A stretch of 64,000 nt of DNA from Dysidea avara (lineage: Eukaryota > Porifera > Demospongiae > Dictyoceratida > Dysideidae), in contig NC_089280.1 in NCBI RefSeq assembly GCF_963678975.1, positions 19,025,863-19,089,862 of the forward strand, read 5' to 3'. The notes beneath the pieces were generated by a model. That model ran no database searches. It was not told where the DNA came from and was given only the letters and a program-made list of their open reading frames with translations. The first letter of the stretch is position 1; each line of letters starts with the position of its first letter. Shown piece after piece: positions 34,401 to 46,860 of the stretch. Made by a program: the position numbers and the translations under genes.

Positions 34401-35544
34401 ATTAACACAATTGTGACCTGATTTAGCAAAATCAACCATATGGGTGCAAAAGGCAAAAGTGAGATAACACCAGCATGAAGTATGTTGCTGCACTCACAGG
34501 CTAACAATTTCCATTATGGGGATATCAAACTTGCCTTCAACTTGTCAGGTCTGCTTTTGGTGGACCATTCTCTGGCGGCCTGTATAACTACACCAGGCGT
34601 CTGTACAGGTCTGTGAACAACAGTGAAGTGTTTTGGGGGATTCATGCACTCTGGACAGACGAGCAGGTGTGATGTATGTCTGTTTTGTGAGATTTCTATC
34701 TGTTCCCTGCCTCTGACAGGCTGTTTTGTGGTCTGGTGCCTCTTTTTACCATTCTCATCCATTGTGTAGTCTATCTCTTGCCCACCCTGCCACCCCCAAC
34801 CCTCCACCCCTTTTTGAGGACTCGTGATACAGCAACACTGGTGAAAAAAGTTTATCTAAAATGGCGGGAAACTCTACAGGGATCACCTTAGTTGTTCTTA
34901 AAGGTTGTGAATTGCTCCATCTTTGCTGAAAAATCCAAACGTGTAGCTGCCAAGGCTGGTGAGTAACGTGAAGTTTTACTAAAATATGCTTTTCTCTGAA
35001 TCAACAATGCACCCATAAGGGTGATTTTCCAAAATCCAGTCACAATTTATTTTGTTTGCTTGCATTGTGTGTATATCAAATATAGCTAGCTATTAGTAGC
35101 TTTACCAGATCTAACAATAAAGTGAATTATTTCAGTGTTGCACATCAGTGACTTCTGTTCAAACATACTTATGACCTTTATGTTGTAGATCAAGCATTTA
35201 GCACCCTAGATGAATACAACTTGTTGCATCATCAATCACTTGACTCAGCATATTCCACTATGGCATTGTCTTGTGCCTAACTGTGTAATGGAAAACAAGA
35301 CAGCAACATAATTTGTCCAGCTACATGCATGGAGGAAGAACTACAAAGAGGCTACATATGTAGAACATAACAAAAAAGCACATAATTATGATCAAAGAAA
35401 TAGAACCCAAAGTCAAAATGACCACTCCACATTATATATTCATTAATAAAATGTAATTATTGCATTTAATTTAATAGTATGGTTCACAATCAGATATACT
35501 TTAATATTATTTTGGCTTGTACCATCAGCCAAAGTAATATCTTG
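34401..35544. other. no gene confirmed
   Basis: A possible exon at 34891-34959 is open between an acceptor-like 'ccttag' and a donor-like 'gtgagtaa', preceded by AAAATGGCGGG at 34858, but nothing joins it. The 97-codon minus frame at 34514-34807 shows no domain. Confidence 0.35.
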
Positions 35545-35900
35545 CTTTTATCATAGACTTGTGCAGTCTGACTGTATTCCTACTTAATTCCCTGTAAATC
35601 TAATAGGCTAGTAAATTGGTACCTTTCTAAATAGTGCGGCGTTGTAGAGGAGAAAAAAGGCGGCTAAATTACTAGCCAATTAGAGTTACAGGGAATTAGC
35701 TAGGAATGCAACAAGACTGTACGAGTCAATGATAAAGGATCAAATTTTTATAAATTATAATGATTTATTTGCCAGTATTTCTTGGCCTCACCCAGATATT
35801 AGCTCCTTTAGTTGTCGTGTTACTTTTAATTTGATGGGGACACCATTTTTGTACAGCCAAACTGTTTTTGCATGGGGTATTATTGCTATAATATTATTAC
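35545..35900. mobile_element. partial fold-back element
   Basis: Inverted arms around 35640: 'attccctgtaaatctaatagg' on the left versus 'ccaattagagttacagggaat' on the right, with AAAAAAGGCGGCTAAATTAC at the turn. The right arm goes on to ACAGCCAAACTGTTTTTGCA. It shares its centre with 46861-47755. Confidence 0.65.
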
Positions 35901-36006
35901 AAATCAGATATCACTCTGACTTTTCTAGGCATGTGGTACACACAACCTGGACTCTTTCCTTTTATTTCCTCACTTGGAGATAAATATTCAACTTTCCCTA
36001 CTACAT

Positions 36007-36445
36007 TTACATGTTGCCAAGATCTATCAGTTCTTCAATTGTTCCTAAATCACAAATGTTCACTTTTGCAATCTTATCGGTGCCCTCATCATTAACCTTA
36101 AACTTTTTAGGCGAATTAGTGATGGATGATTTACTATGTGCTAAGATTTCAAATTCATCTTCTCGGTTTCTCTTAATGCAACAATTTGTGACTGCCACTT
36201 CCGTCTATTTTTGTAGGCATCTCCACCTCCTTGCACAACTTCGGCTCAAACGAAACCATATGAACAGTTTTTCCACCATCGCTAATGTTCACCTCAAAAT
36301 ATTGAACATTATTCCTCTTCTGACTTTTCTTGATGGGTGAAACTCCGCCAACAAAAATCCCATGAACTGTTCCAGACTTACATTCTACTACTTCTGAAAT
36401 ATTCATATCAGTATCTCCCTCCATTCTTAGCTGGGCACTGACCAA
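36007..36445 (-). pseudogene. possible OB-fold-like protein, frame shifted once
   Basis: Minus strand. The first frame starts at an ATG at 36424 (MEGDTDMN) and reads GTVHGIFVGGVSPIKKS, NVQYFEVNISDGGKTVHMVSF and PKLCKEVEM. It then becomes a poor sequence while the next frame continues with TNCCIKRNREDEFEILAHSK, SPKKFKV and IEELIDLGNM. The pattern (short strand, SDG turn, strand, basic loop, EILA strand) resembles a single-strand nucleic-acid-binding OB fold. I recall similar anonymous proteins in cnidarians and sponges but cannot confirm. A one-base slip near 36200 would make it dead or point to sequence error. Confidence 0.4.
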
Positions 36446-36540
36446 GCAGCACGTGCAATTCTACCAATTTATTTTATTTTTTTGAGTCTACGCACATGTT
36501 GCTCTCATGCTTTCATTGTGTGCAGTATAAATAATAGCTA

Positions 36541-37110
36541 CTTTTTCCATTTTAGTTACACCTCTTTCATATGACATGAACTATGTCACTCCATCTCCCC
36601 CAGACCAGTCAAACTGGGAACACAGAGATACATGTGTGTGTGAAGCATAAATAGTAGCTACTTTTTTTCTGTTTTAGTTACACCTCTTCTTTCCTATGAA
36701 ATGGACCAGGCCACTTCATCTCCCCCAGACCAGTCAAACTGGGAACACAGAGATGGTTTGTCACCTCTGTGTGTGTGCAGCATAAAAGTAGCTACATTTT
36801 CTGTTTTAGTTACACCTTCTCTTTCCTATGAGATGGACCAGGCCACTCCATCTCCCCCAGACCAGTCAAACTGGGAAGACAGAAATGGTTTGTTACATGT
36901 GTGTGTGTGTGTGCAGTATAAATAATTATTGTTTCTATTTTAGTTATGCCTTCTCTTTCAAATGAGATGAACCACATCACTCCATCTACCCCAGACCATG
37001 AAGAGAGAAATCGTTTGTTATAATTTAGTCTAAATACCTACTACCCTCTACACTTTCTTGATGGATGGTCCAAACCATTCCATTTCCCCTCAAATTGGGA
37101 AGACAGATCA
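36541..37110 (+). repeat. tandem array of exon-like 78-nt units (about five)
   Basis: Period about 130 bp. Units 2 and 3 (36678-36755, 36810-36887) each follow a 'tctgttttag' acceptor and precede 'gtttgt', are exactly 78 nt and read SYEMDQATPSPPDQSNWEDR. Unit 4 (36944-37012) is 69 nt. Unit 1 (36556-36630) lacks a clear donor and unit 5 (37050-37110) is partial. All full units are multiples of three with 1-1 phase, so splicing any number keeps the frame. The spacers have a TG microsatellite and 'gcataaatagtagct'. They could be serially duplicated exons of an unseen plus-strand gene or just a tandem repeat. Confidence 0.55.
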
Positions 37111-37974
37111 CTTTTAATTTTTTCGTTTATAAGTTTATTGTGTTCTGGTTTTATCTTTGTAATGTTTGTGTGTTTTAAGCAGCAGTTGTGTTGGCAGGCA
37201 CTATTGCTGCATTATGTTAGCTATCACAATAGCCTACCATACGTGCTGACATATTTCCAAATGCAAACAATTGATCTAATGCTACATACATACATACTAG
37301 CTATAACAACATAGTCTCATAATCGCGGCATGCACTTTTGAATGGTCGCACTTATAATCTCTAATCAATATGCCAAGCCACAGACTATGGGTTTGCTAGA
37401 ACAACATTATATAGGTGATGATCACATATTATACCTTCTCGAATATTTGTTCAGGCTCGCCCCTCAATGCTGTTAGCATCTGTGTAGTATTTAATTTAAC
37501 TCACCTCACAGTTGGCTTGAACAAGCAACCACATCATCACAAATCCACTGACTAGTAGCTGCATCATTTTACCACACTTAATCTTAGAAACTACAGGTGT
37601 ATAACATATACATGCTGATAGCATGTTTTATATCGACATGTCGCCTTTGTTATTGCTTTCTCAAGGCATTTGCACTGATCTAAATGCATAGACACATTGT
37701 ATGTAGTCACAGATAACAAACAAGTGTTAAGGGCAAGTGAGCAAGCCCAGAAAGTCTTACAAGCCTCTGAAGAGTTTTGTAGTAATTTGATCAATGAATT
37801 GACACTTTAGCTTGGGGTGATGGTCTGGCATTTGTTTTTGCACAATTAGTAAAATTGATTATGAAATGCTGAGTAGTTGTTTACAACATGTATGCACCAG
37901 TTTATTTCAACTCCCAGCTCAGTGAGCTCATTTTTTACTTTTATTTATTATTTTTTTTTATTTTATTTATTTTA
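37111..37974. other. no feature seen
   Basis: AT-rich, no coding signal beyond chance frames of up to 67 codons. Confidence 0.4.
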
Positions 37975-38400
37975 TTTTCCAAAAATGTGCAGCCTCAGTT
38001 TGAGGATTAACGCACATATGAAACATGCATACAAAATGTTTTATAATATGATTGATTATGGGATTACTGATTGGTAGGGGAAAGTAATAATAATTTCAGT
38101 TGGTACTTAAAAATTTGTAATGATTGTTGTTGGATTAGGTCAGGTGGGAGTGAATTCCACAGTCTAATTGATCTAGGGAAGAATGAATTACTGTACTGAT
38201 TGGTCCTTGCATAGATATGATGAAATCTTTGATCATGTCCTCTGGTGTTAGAAGTGACAGGGATTAAATCAACTGGGGATATATCAATGAGATTGTGAAC
38301 AATTTTGTAGAGGAGGGTGATACTAGATACTTGTCTGCGGTGTTCTAAGCTGGGAATGTTAATCTTTATCAGGCTTTGATCAAATAATTATAGAAAAACA
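37975..38400 (-). mobile_element. LINE C-terminal fragment
   Basis: Complement reads decayed LINE ORF2 tail blocks: a FNSLPPDLIQ-like stretch from 38100-38160 and a QHRRQVSS-like block at 38325-38345. 'tgaggattaacgcacat' precedes its tail. Many stops. Confidence 0.5.
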
Positions 38401-38892
38401 TTCATTTCAGTGCTAAACCTTTGAAAGTATACACATGAATATCCAGTTTGTTTGTTAATAATACTGGGCATGGCTGAATGAAAACAGACTCACTTACAAA
38501 TAGCCCAACCTTTGACTCCATATAACTCTTGAGATTCACAATTACTGATGGACAACATAAGTTGCGAGATTCTCACAATAGCTATACCATTGCCTCATAC
38601 TAATAGGAATTCCACAGGGAATTTAATCAACCTTACATCAATACAGGGAAATTTGGACATCATGCAAAATACCAACATTGCTCCATACTTCCTGGTGGAA
38701 GTGAGTGAGATGTGGCATTAATGTCTGAATCTTTGTGCAATATCACAATTTTTCAATAGAGCATGTCAGTGAGTTTCTCACTACTGGTAAGTATCTTTTT
38801 GTTTATAAATTTGTCAAAGATATATCCCTAACTTTAACCCACACTTGGGTCTCGATACTTTCTTGTGTCTCCTGATGAGAGCAGCCGTATAA
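38401..38892. other. no feature seen
   Basis: No gene or partner repeat recognised between the LINE fragment and the second composite repeat. Confidence 0.4.
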
Positions 38893-39665
38893 TCAAGACA
38901 CACGGTAGTGTGTCGTGCGGCCCAAGAAGCCGGCGCGCCACACCGTGAGTATATTGACAGGAAGAACGAAAACGTCGTTTTCACACCTTTGTATCTCGGT
39001 GATCACTTATCTGATTGGAACCAAATTTGCTACACAGTTGCCCGCCAGCCAAGGGAGTCTACATTCCAAATTTGAAGGACATCGCTACAGTCATTTCCGA
39101 GATACGAGCTGCCAAAGTTTCGTTTTTTTTTTCTTCGTTTTTTTTTCTTCTTCGTCTTTTCGCACACTTGCAAAAATTGCTATAACAAGCAAACGCGTAC
39201 TCCGATCGCCTTGAAATTTGGCACACAGAAAGGGAGTCCCAAGGCGAATCCTAGCATCAAATTTGGTACAAATCCGATGAATGGTTCAGCAGTTATGACC
39301 GATTATTCGCGTAAAACAAGATCGATTTGTTGTCACGCCTACAGTGTAAACCGCTTCATGGAACGAGTTGAAAATTGCTATGTAGATGGAGTAACCATCG
39401 TAGGAGTGCCTTTTGGTGGTTTGAAAGGAATCGAGATAAAGACCACGGAGATATGACACAAAACCCAACCTGTGTCACAATTACGCGATCGATTTTTATG
39501 AATAAAAAAGTATTAGTTTTCACGCCTACTAGGCAAACCGCTTAGAGCAATGAGCTGAAAATCGGTGTATAGCTGGAATAATCTTCATAGAAAGTCCTTG
39601 CAGTAGTACAGAAGAATCGGATTACAAACCACTGAGTTATGATTCGAAAGCCAACTCCGTGTAGC
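38893..39665 (+). repeat. composite repeat 2, unique head
   Basis: Starts TCAAGACACACGGTAG after an A, as copy 1 does at 18320, and matches it to the dyad module (39670-39720). The opening hairpin is more GC-rich here (GCCGGCGCGCCACACCGTG). A 99-codon frame at 38915 is not kept in copy 1. Confidence 0.75.
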
Positions 39666-39724
39666 AAATGCGAGATCGAGATACTCTAATAGAACAGTCA
39701 CCCTAATAGAGCATTCGGCTAATT

Positions 39725-42700
39725 TATTTACTCCATTATAGAATTTTATTACATCACAAGTTATTCTGTAGGGAGTTCAGCTGCAAACAGTTAATCTTAT
39801 AGACAGTTTAGCAAGAAGACAGTCACCATGAGGAGAGTTAAGCAAATATATCACTATAGAGATTCAGAACATTACAAGTCACACTGAAGAAAGTTCAGCT
39901 ATAAACAAGTCATGCACTGTGTAGAAAATTCAGCTACAATTAAGTCACTCTCTAGAGAATTCAGTTACACAGAATTCAGCTACACACAAGTCACTGTGGA
40001 GAGAGTTCAGCTACAAACAAATTACCCGTTAGAGTGATCAGCTACAAACAAAACACTTTGCAGGGTGTTCAACTGCAACAAATCAACCTTTACAGCAATC
40101 AGCAATGAACAAATCAACACAAATCTACCTGTAGAGAGATCAGCTAGAAACAAATCACCCTGAAGAGAGTTCAGCTACAAAAAATCACCCTGTAGAGACA
40201 TCAGCTAGAAACTAGACACAATGTAAGGAGTTCAGCTACAAGCAATCACCCTGTAGAGAGTTCAGCTAAAACAAATCAACCTGCAGAGAGATCAGCTACA
40301 AACAAATCACCTTATAGAGAGTTCAACTACAAACAGATTACCTGTAGAGAGATTGGCTACAAACAAATCAACTTGCAGAGAGATCAGCTACACACAAATC
40401 AACTTGTAGAGAGATCAGCTACAAACAAATCACCCTGTAGAGAGATCAGCTAGAAACTAGACACAATGTAAGGAGTTCAGTACAAATAAATCACCCTGTA
40501 GAGAGTTCAGCTAAAACAAATCAACCTGCAGCGAGATCAGCTACAAATAAATCACCTTTTAGACAGTTCAGCTACAAATAAATTACCTTGTAGAGAGATC
40601 GGCTACAAAACAAATCAACCTGCAGAGAGATCAGCTACACACAATTCAACTTGTAGAGAGATCAGCTACAAACAAATCACCCTGTAGAGAGATCAGCTAG
40701 AAACTAGACACAATGTAAGGAGTTCAGCTACAAGCAAATCACCGTGTAGAGAGTTCAGCTACAAACAAACCAACCTGTAGAGCGATCAGCTAGAAACAAA
40801 TCACCCTGAAGAGAGGTCAGCTACAAAAATCACCCTGTAGAGATATCAGCTAGAAACAAATCACCCTGAAGAGAGGTCAGCTACAAAAAATCACCTTGTA
40901 GAGAGATCAACTACAAACAAAACATTTTGTAGAGAGTTCAGCTACAAACAAATCAACCTTTAGAGCGATCAGCAACAAACAAATCAACCTGTAGAGAGAT
41001 CATATAGAAACAAATCAACCTGCAGAGTGATCAGCTACAAACAAATCAGCTTGTAGAGAGATCAGTTACACACAAATCAACCTGTACAGAGATAAGCTAA
41101 AAACAAATCAGAGTTCAGCTAAAACAAATTAATCTACAGAGAGATTAGCTACATACAAATCACCTTATAGATAGTTCAGCTACAAACAAATTACCTTCTC
41201 CAGAGATCGGCTACAAACAAATCACCCTGCAGAGAGATCAGCTACACACAATCAACTTGTATAGAGATCAGCTACAAACAAATCACCCTGTAGAGAGATC
41301 AGCTAGAAACTACACACAATGTAAGGAGTTCAGCTACAAACAAATCACCCTGTAGAGAGATCAGCTACAAACTAGACACAAAGTAAGGAGTTCAGCTACA
41401 AGCAAGTTACCCTGTAGAGAGTTCATCTACAAGCAAATCAACCTGCAGAGCAATCAGCTAGAAACAAATCACCCTGAAGAGAGGTCAGCTACAAAAAATC
41501 ACCCTGTAGAGAGATCAGCTAGAAACAAATCACCCTGAAGAGAGATCAGCTACAAATAAATCACCCTGTAGAGAGATCAGCTACAAACAAATTGCCCTGT
41601 AGAGAGATCGGCTACAAACAAATCAACCTGCAGAGAGATCAGCTACACACAAATCAACTTGTAGAGAGTTCAGCTACAAACAAATTACCCTGTAGAGAGA
41701 TCGGCTACAAACAAATCAGCCTGTAGAGAGTTCAGCTAAAACAAATCAACCTGCAGAGAGATCAACTACAAACAAATTACCTTATAGAGAGTTCAGCTAC
41801 AAACAAATTACCCTATAGAGTGATCGGCTACAAACAAATCAACCTGCAGAGAGATCAGCTACACACAAATCAACTTGTAGAGAGATCAATTACAAACAAA
41901 TCACCCTGTAGAGAGATCAGCTAGAAACTACACACAATGTAAGGAGTTCAGCTACAAATAAATCACCCTGTAGAGAGTTCAGCTAAAACAAATCAACCTG
42001 CAGAGAGATCAGCTACAAACAAATCACCTTTTAGACAGTTCAGCTACAAATAAATTACCTTGTAGAGAGATTGGCTACAAACAAATCAACCTGCAGAGAG
42101 ATCAGCTACACACAATTCAACTTGTAGAGAGATCAGCTACAAACAAATCACCCTGTAGAGAGATCAGCTAGAAACTAGACACAATGTAAGGAGTTCAGCT
42201 ACAAGCAAATCACCATGTAGAGAGTTCAGCTACAAACAAACCAACCTGTAGAGCGATTAGCTAGAAACAAATCACCCTGAAGAGAGGTCAGCTACAAAAA
42301 ATCACCCTGTAGAGATATCAGCTAGAAACAAATCACCCTGAAGAGAGGTCAGCTACAAAAAATCACCTTGTAGAGAGATCAACTACAAACAAAACATTTT
42401 GCAGAGAGTTCAGCTACAAACAAATCAACCTTTAGAGCGATCAGCAACAAACAAATCAACCTGTAGAGAGATCATATAGAAACAAATCAACCTGCAGAGT
42501 GATCAGCTACAAACAAATCAGCTTGTAGAGAGATCAGTTACACACAAATCAACCTGTACAGAGATAAGCTAAAAACAAATCAGAGTTCAGCTAAAACAAA
42601 TCAATCTGCAGAGAGATTAGCTACATACAAATCACCTTATAGAGAGTTTAGCTACAAACAAATTACCCTATAGAGTGATCGGCTACAAACAAATCAACCT

Positions 42701-44640
42701 GCAGAGAGATCAGCTACACACAAATCAACTTGTAGAGAGATCAATTACAAACAAATCACCCTGTAGAGAGATCAGCTAGAAACTACACACAATGTAAGGA
42801 GTTCAGCTACAAATAAATCACCTTGTAGAGTGTTCAGCTAAAACAAATCAACCTGCAGAGAGATCAGCTACAAACAAATCACCTTTTAGACAGTTCAGCT
42901 ACAAATAAATTACCTTGTAGAGAGATCGGCTACAAACAAATCAACCTGCAGAGAGATCAGCTACACACAATTCAACTTGTAGAGAGATCAGCTACAAACA
43001 AATCACCCTGTAGAGAGATCAGCTACAAACTAGACACAAAGTAAGGAGTTCAGCTACAAGCAAGTTACCCTGTAGAGAGTTCATCTACAAGCAAATCAAC
43101 CTACAGAGCAAGCAGCTAGAAACAAATCACCCTGAAGAGAGGTCAGCTACAAAAAATCACCCTGTAGAGAGATCAGCTAGAAACAAATCACCCTGAAGAG
43201 AGGTCAGCTACAAAAAAATCACCCTGTAGAGAGATCAACTATAAACAATCACCCTGAAGAGAGGTCAGCTACAAACAAAACACTTTGCAGAGAATTCAGC
43301 TACAAACAAATCAGCTTGTAGAGAGATCAGTTACACACAAATCAACCTGTAGAGAGATAAGCTAGAAACAAATCACCCTGCAGAGAGTTCAGCTACAAGC
43401 AAAACACCCTGTAGAGAGTTCAGCAACAAAGAAACCACCATGTAGATAGTTCAGCTGCAAACAAATCACCTTACAGAGAGTTCAGCTACAAACAAATCAC
43501 TCTGTAGAGAGATCAGCTAGAAACTGGACACAATGTAAGGAGTTCAGCTACAAGCAAATCACCCTTTAGTAAGTTCAGCTACAAACAAATCAACCTGCAG
43601 TGAGATCACCTACAAAAAAGCACCTTGTACAGAGTTCAGCTACAAACAAATTACCCTGTAGAGAGATCGGCTACAAACAAATCAACCAGTTGAAAGATCA
43701 GCTACACACAAATCAACTTGTAGAGAGATCAGCTACAAACAAATCACCCTGTAGAGAGATCAGCTAGAAACTACACACAATGTAAGGAGTTCAGCTACAA
43801 GTATATCACCCTGTAGAGAGTTCAGCTAAAACAAATCAACCTGCAGAGAGGTCAGCTACAAATAATCACTTTATAGACAGTTCAGCTACAAACAAATTAC
43901 CTTGTAGAGAGATCGGCTGCAAATTAATCAACCTGCAGAGAGATCAGCTACACACAAATCAACTTGTAGAGAGATCAGCTACAAACAAATCACCCTGTAG
44001 AGAGATCAGCTAGAAACTAGATACAATGCAAGGAGTTCAGCTACAAGCAAAATCACCCTTTAGTGAGTTCAGCTACAAACAAATCAACCTGCAGTGAGAT
44101 CACCCACAAAAACGCACTTGTACAGAGTTCAGTTACAAACAAATCACCCTGTGGAGAGATCAGGTAGAAGAATTCACCTTGTAGAGAGTTCAGCAACAAA
44201 GAAACCACCATGTAGAGAGTTCAGCTGCAAACAAATCACCCAGTAGAAAGATCAGCTAGAAGAAGTTACCTTGTAGAGAGTTCAGTTACAAAGAAACCAT
44301 CATATAGAGAGTTCAGCTACAAAGAAATTACCCCGTAGAGAATTCAGCTAGAAGAAGTCACCTTGTAAAGAGTTTAGCTACAAAGAAACCATCATGTACA
44401 GAGTTCAGCTACAAAGAAACCATCATGTAGAGAGTTCGGCTACAAAGACACCACCATGTAGAGAGTTTAGCTGCAAACAAATCACCTGTAGAGAGTTCAG
44501 CTAGAAACAAAATACCCTGTAGAGAGACCAGCTAGAAGAGGTTACCTTGTAGAGAGTTCAGCTACAAAGAAACCATCCTGTATATAGTTCAGCTACATTT
44601 CAAGTCACCCAGTAGAGAGATCAGCTGCAAAAAAAATCCT
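39725..44640 (+). repeat. minisatellite array 2, unit about 31 bp, with higher-order repeats
   Basis: About 4.9 kb of units of the type GTAGAGAGATCAGCTACAAA plus CAAATCACCCT. A marker variant (ACACAATGTAAGGAGTTCAG) recurs at about 40211, 40453, 40695, then 41930, 42173 and 43525, 43768, 44012, a spacing of 242-244 bp (eight units, one shortened). A larger copy of about 1.47 kb links 40470-41160 to 41941-42640 almost base for base. No frame crosses it. The last 450 bp return to the AAGAAACCATC type seen in array 1. Confidence 0.9.
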
Positions 44641-44764
44641 GTGGGGAATAATGGGCATGTAATAAATATATGTATATAATTTGTATAATTACTAATAAAA
44701 TCAAAAATAATTGAAGTACTAAAATTCTTCTTTAAGTTCTTTTCTTCTTCCATGTGTTAAAGAA

Positions 44765-45175
44765 AAAAACACATGGGTTAAAAAAGCCCCAAAGCCAGCC
44801 ATAGGCCGGCTTTGCAGTATACAAATACAAAAAGAAGTGATATCTAATCAAAAACAGCCAAGCTGTAAAAAAAAGTGCGGCCCCCAAAAAGGCCATGGTG
44901 AAAAAAGATGTGAAATCCAAGGTGGCGGCCAAGAAATGGCTGTGATGGTAGGTTAATGGTTACATTTTAATAACGACAATTCAGGTGAATTTTGTGCCGC
45001 TTGGTCTTGGCACCAAATTCACCTGAATTGTTGTTATTAAAATGTAACCATTAACCTACCATCACAGCCATTTCTTGGCCGCCACCTTGGATTTCACATC
45101 TTTTTTCACCATGGCCTTTTTGGGGGCCGCACCTTTTTTTACAGCTTGGCTGTTTTTGATTAGATTGTTTTACCT
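44765..45175. mobile_element. fold-back element, about 185-bp arms
   Basis: Inverted arms meet near 45000; AAACAGCCAAGCTGTAAAAA outside and AATTCACCTGAATTGTCGTT inside. Sister of 21982-22345, lacking the nested MITE. The two 60-codon frames here, MAATLDFTSFFTMAFLGAA on both strands, are mirror images produced by the palindrome and not genes. Confidence 0.85.
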
Positions 45176-45183
45176 AGACACTT

Positions 45184-45260
45184 TAACAGTGGCGGATCTA
45201 GATGGGTTTCTGGGGTTTCAACAGAACCCCCCTTTTAAATTTAGCTCAGTGGCAGTATAA
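45184..45260 (+). mobile_element. MITE left-end fragment, CAGTGGCGGATC family
   Basis: Begins CAGTGGCGGATCTAG, then TTTCTGGGGTTTC and AACCCCCC; the complement of the end of 28310-28482. No right end found. Confidence 0.45.
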
Positions 45261-46860
45261 ATACATATACATTGTTGTACTGACAATTTGTCATATTAAA
45301 CAACTATATACACAGAGAGAATCATCATTATTAAATGAGGAAACATGTAAATAGTACATTACAGTATGATGAGACCTTGGTCTCATGCGACCACTCTTAG
45401 AAGAGATCTGTGTGGGCACGGCAAGGTTAAACAAACAAACAAAAAACCCTAAACCTACATGCAAAAATAGAAATTTGTTACATTATTACACATAAACTAT
45501 GCTGTCCACTCACTGCAATTCCTTGAAAAGAAAATTTTCTGTGAGCAGGATATGCACACCTTAGCAGCATCGTCAAAAGTCTGTCGAATAGAAGACTTGG
45601 TGGTGGTTGAAGGGTGGATGAAATCAACAAAACTCTTGCAATTCTGAATACAGCTGGGCTGATAGTGTCCTAGCATACTAATTTAAACTGTTTTGTAATA
45701 GTTATTGATCCTCAAACGATCAAATTCTGCAAGTAGCTGTAAGTACTCTGTCTTAATAATGACTATATGTATTTAGCTTTCAGGTTGCATATACAAGGTA
45801 TTCTTTCATCTGCATGCTGGTATAAATTGCTATTCCATGCACTATGAGGCCTGGGAAATGTAAGGCTCTAGCTCCACACTAAGAATCAAATTATATAATG
45901 TTCAACACAATGATAAGATAATTGTCAGAGCAGAGTTCATGGTTACTGTATCAGCAAAGAGTTTTGAATATTAATTGAGATGTTTATTTAAGTGCATTTT
46001 GACTGTTCCTCCTATAATTATTGTTCAATTATCTGATATCTTGTTGGTTTCCCTCCATCCTCTTTACTGATCCCTCTTTACTGATTTTATATGACTAGAA
46101 AATCTGTACACCTTGTCAATCCAGTTACAACAGTTGATCTAAATATGATGATGATACAGTTATTGAGACGAGGAGATACATAGTGTTTCCCTACAGTGCC
46201 ACAACACACAAACACTTGAAATGTAATCTGAGACTTACGTGTATAGCTGCAGTGAACTAAGTAAGATCACTATAGCTGCTGGTAAGCATTGCGTCGTATT
46301 ACCATCCATCAGTGCTTGTGCAATAAATTGTCTGTAGTATGAATTCAGTCAAAATTATGCATAGCTAGCTGTGTAGTAATTTATTACACACCCAGTTAAC
46401 ACTTAAGTTTGAGCATAAGATGCCCGAAGTATTTACCACATATATTTTGTAAATAATATTATAAAAAAGATTAATATGCTCTAATAGAACAGCCAATAGC
46501 CAGCTGTGTAGTAATTGTGAACTAATTAGGCACTTGCTAATTATGAGCATAATCTAAAGCATTTACCACAGATATGAGATGTTGTAAATAGTAAATGAAT
46601 GCCCCAGTAAACATAAATCTATAGAACAGTCTGTCTATTCTACACTGTAAATTCATACTTCCAAATTTACAGTGTGAACAGTCTGTAATGTGCATGCCTT
46701 TATCAAACAATATGACAGGTGCACATGTTTGACTCTCCAAGATAATAATATTATTGCTAATTTCAAAATATCAGTCATCTAAATGTTACCATTAAATTTT
46801 TAACAATTTTGTTGTTCCCCCAGTGAGACTATCAATCACTATAACAAAAATGATTAATAT
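45261..46860. other. no gene seen; one local direct repeat
   Basis: 46365-46455 and 46500-46590 are an imperfect direct repeat (agctgtgtagtaatt ... atttaccaca). 46466-46492 holds a single weak dyad module (GCTCTAATAGAACAG). Otherwise nothing recognised. Confidence 0.45.

Noticed and set aside
34891-34959. Single possible exon with acceptor and donor
   Set aside because: No joining exon, homologue or start was found; AG and GT pairs of this kind are common by chance.
39725-44640. CRISPR-like array
   Set aside because: Units are contiguous diverged repeats without unique spacers, in an animal-like genome; it is a minisatellite.
44732-45260. Twin frames MAATLDFTSFFTMAFLGAA on both strands
   Set aside because: They are mirror products of the fold-back arms and not genes.
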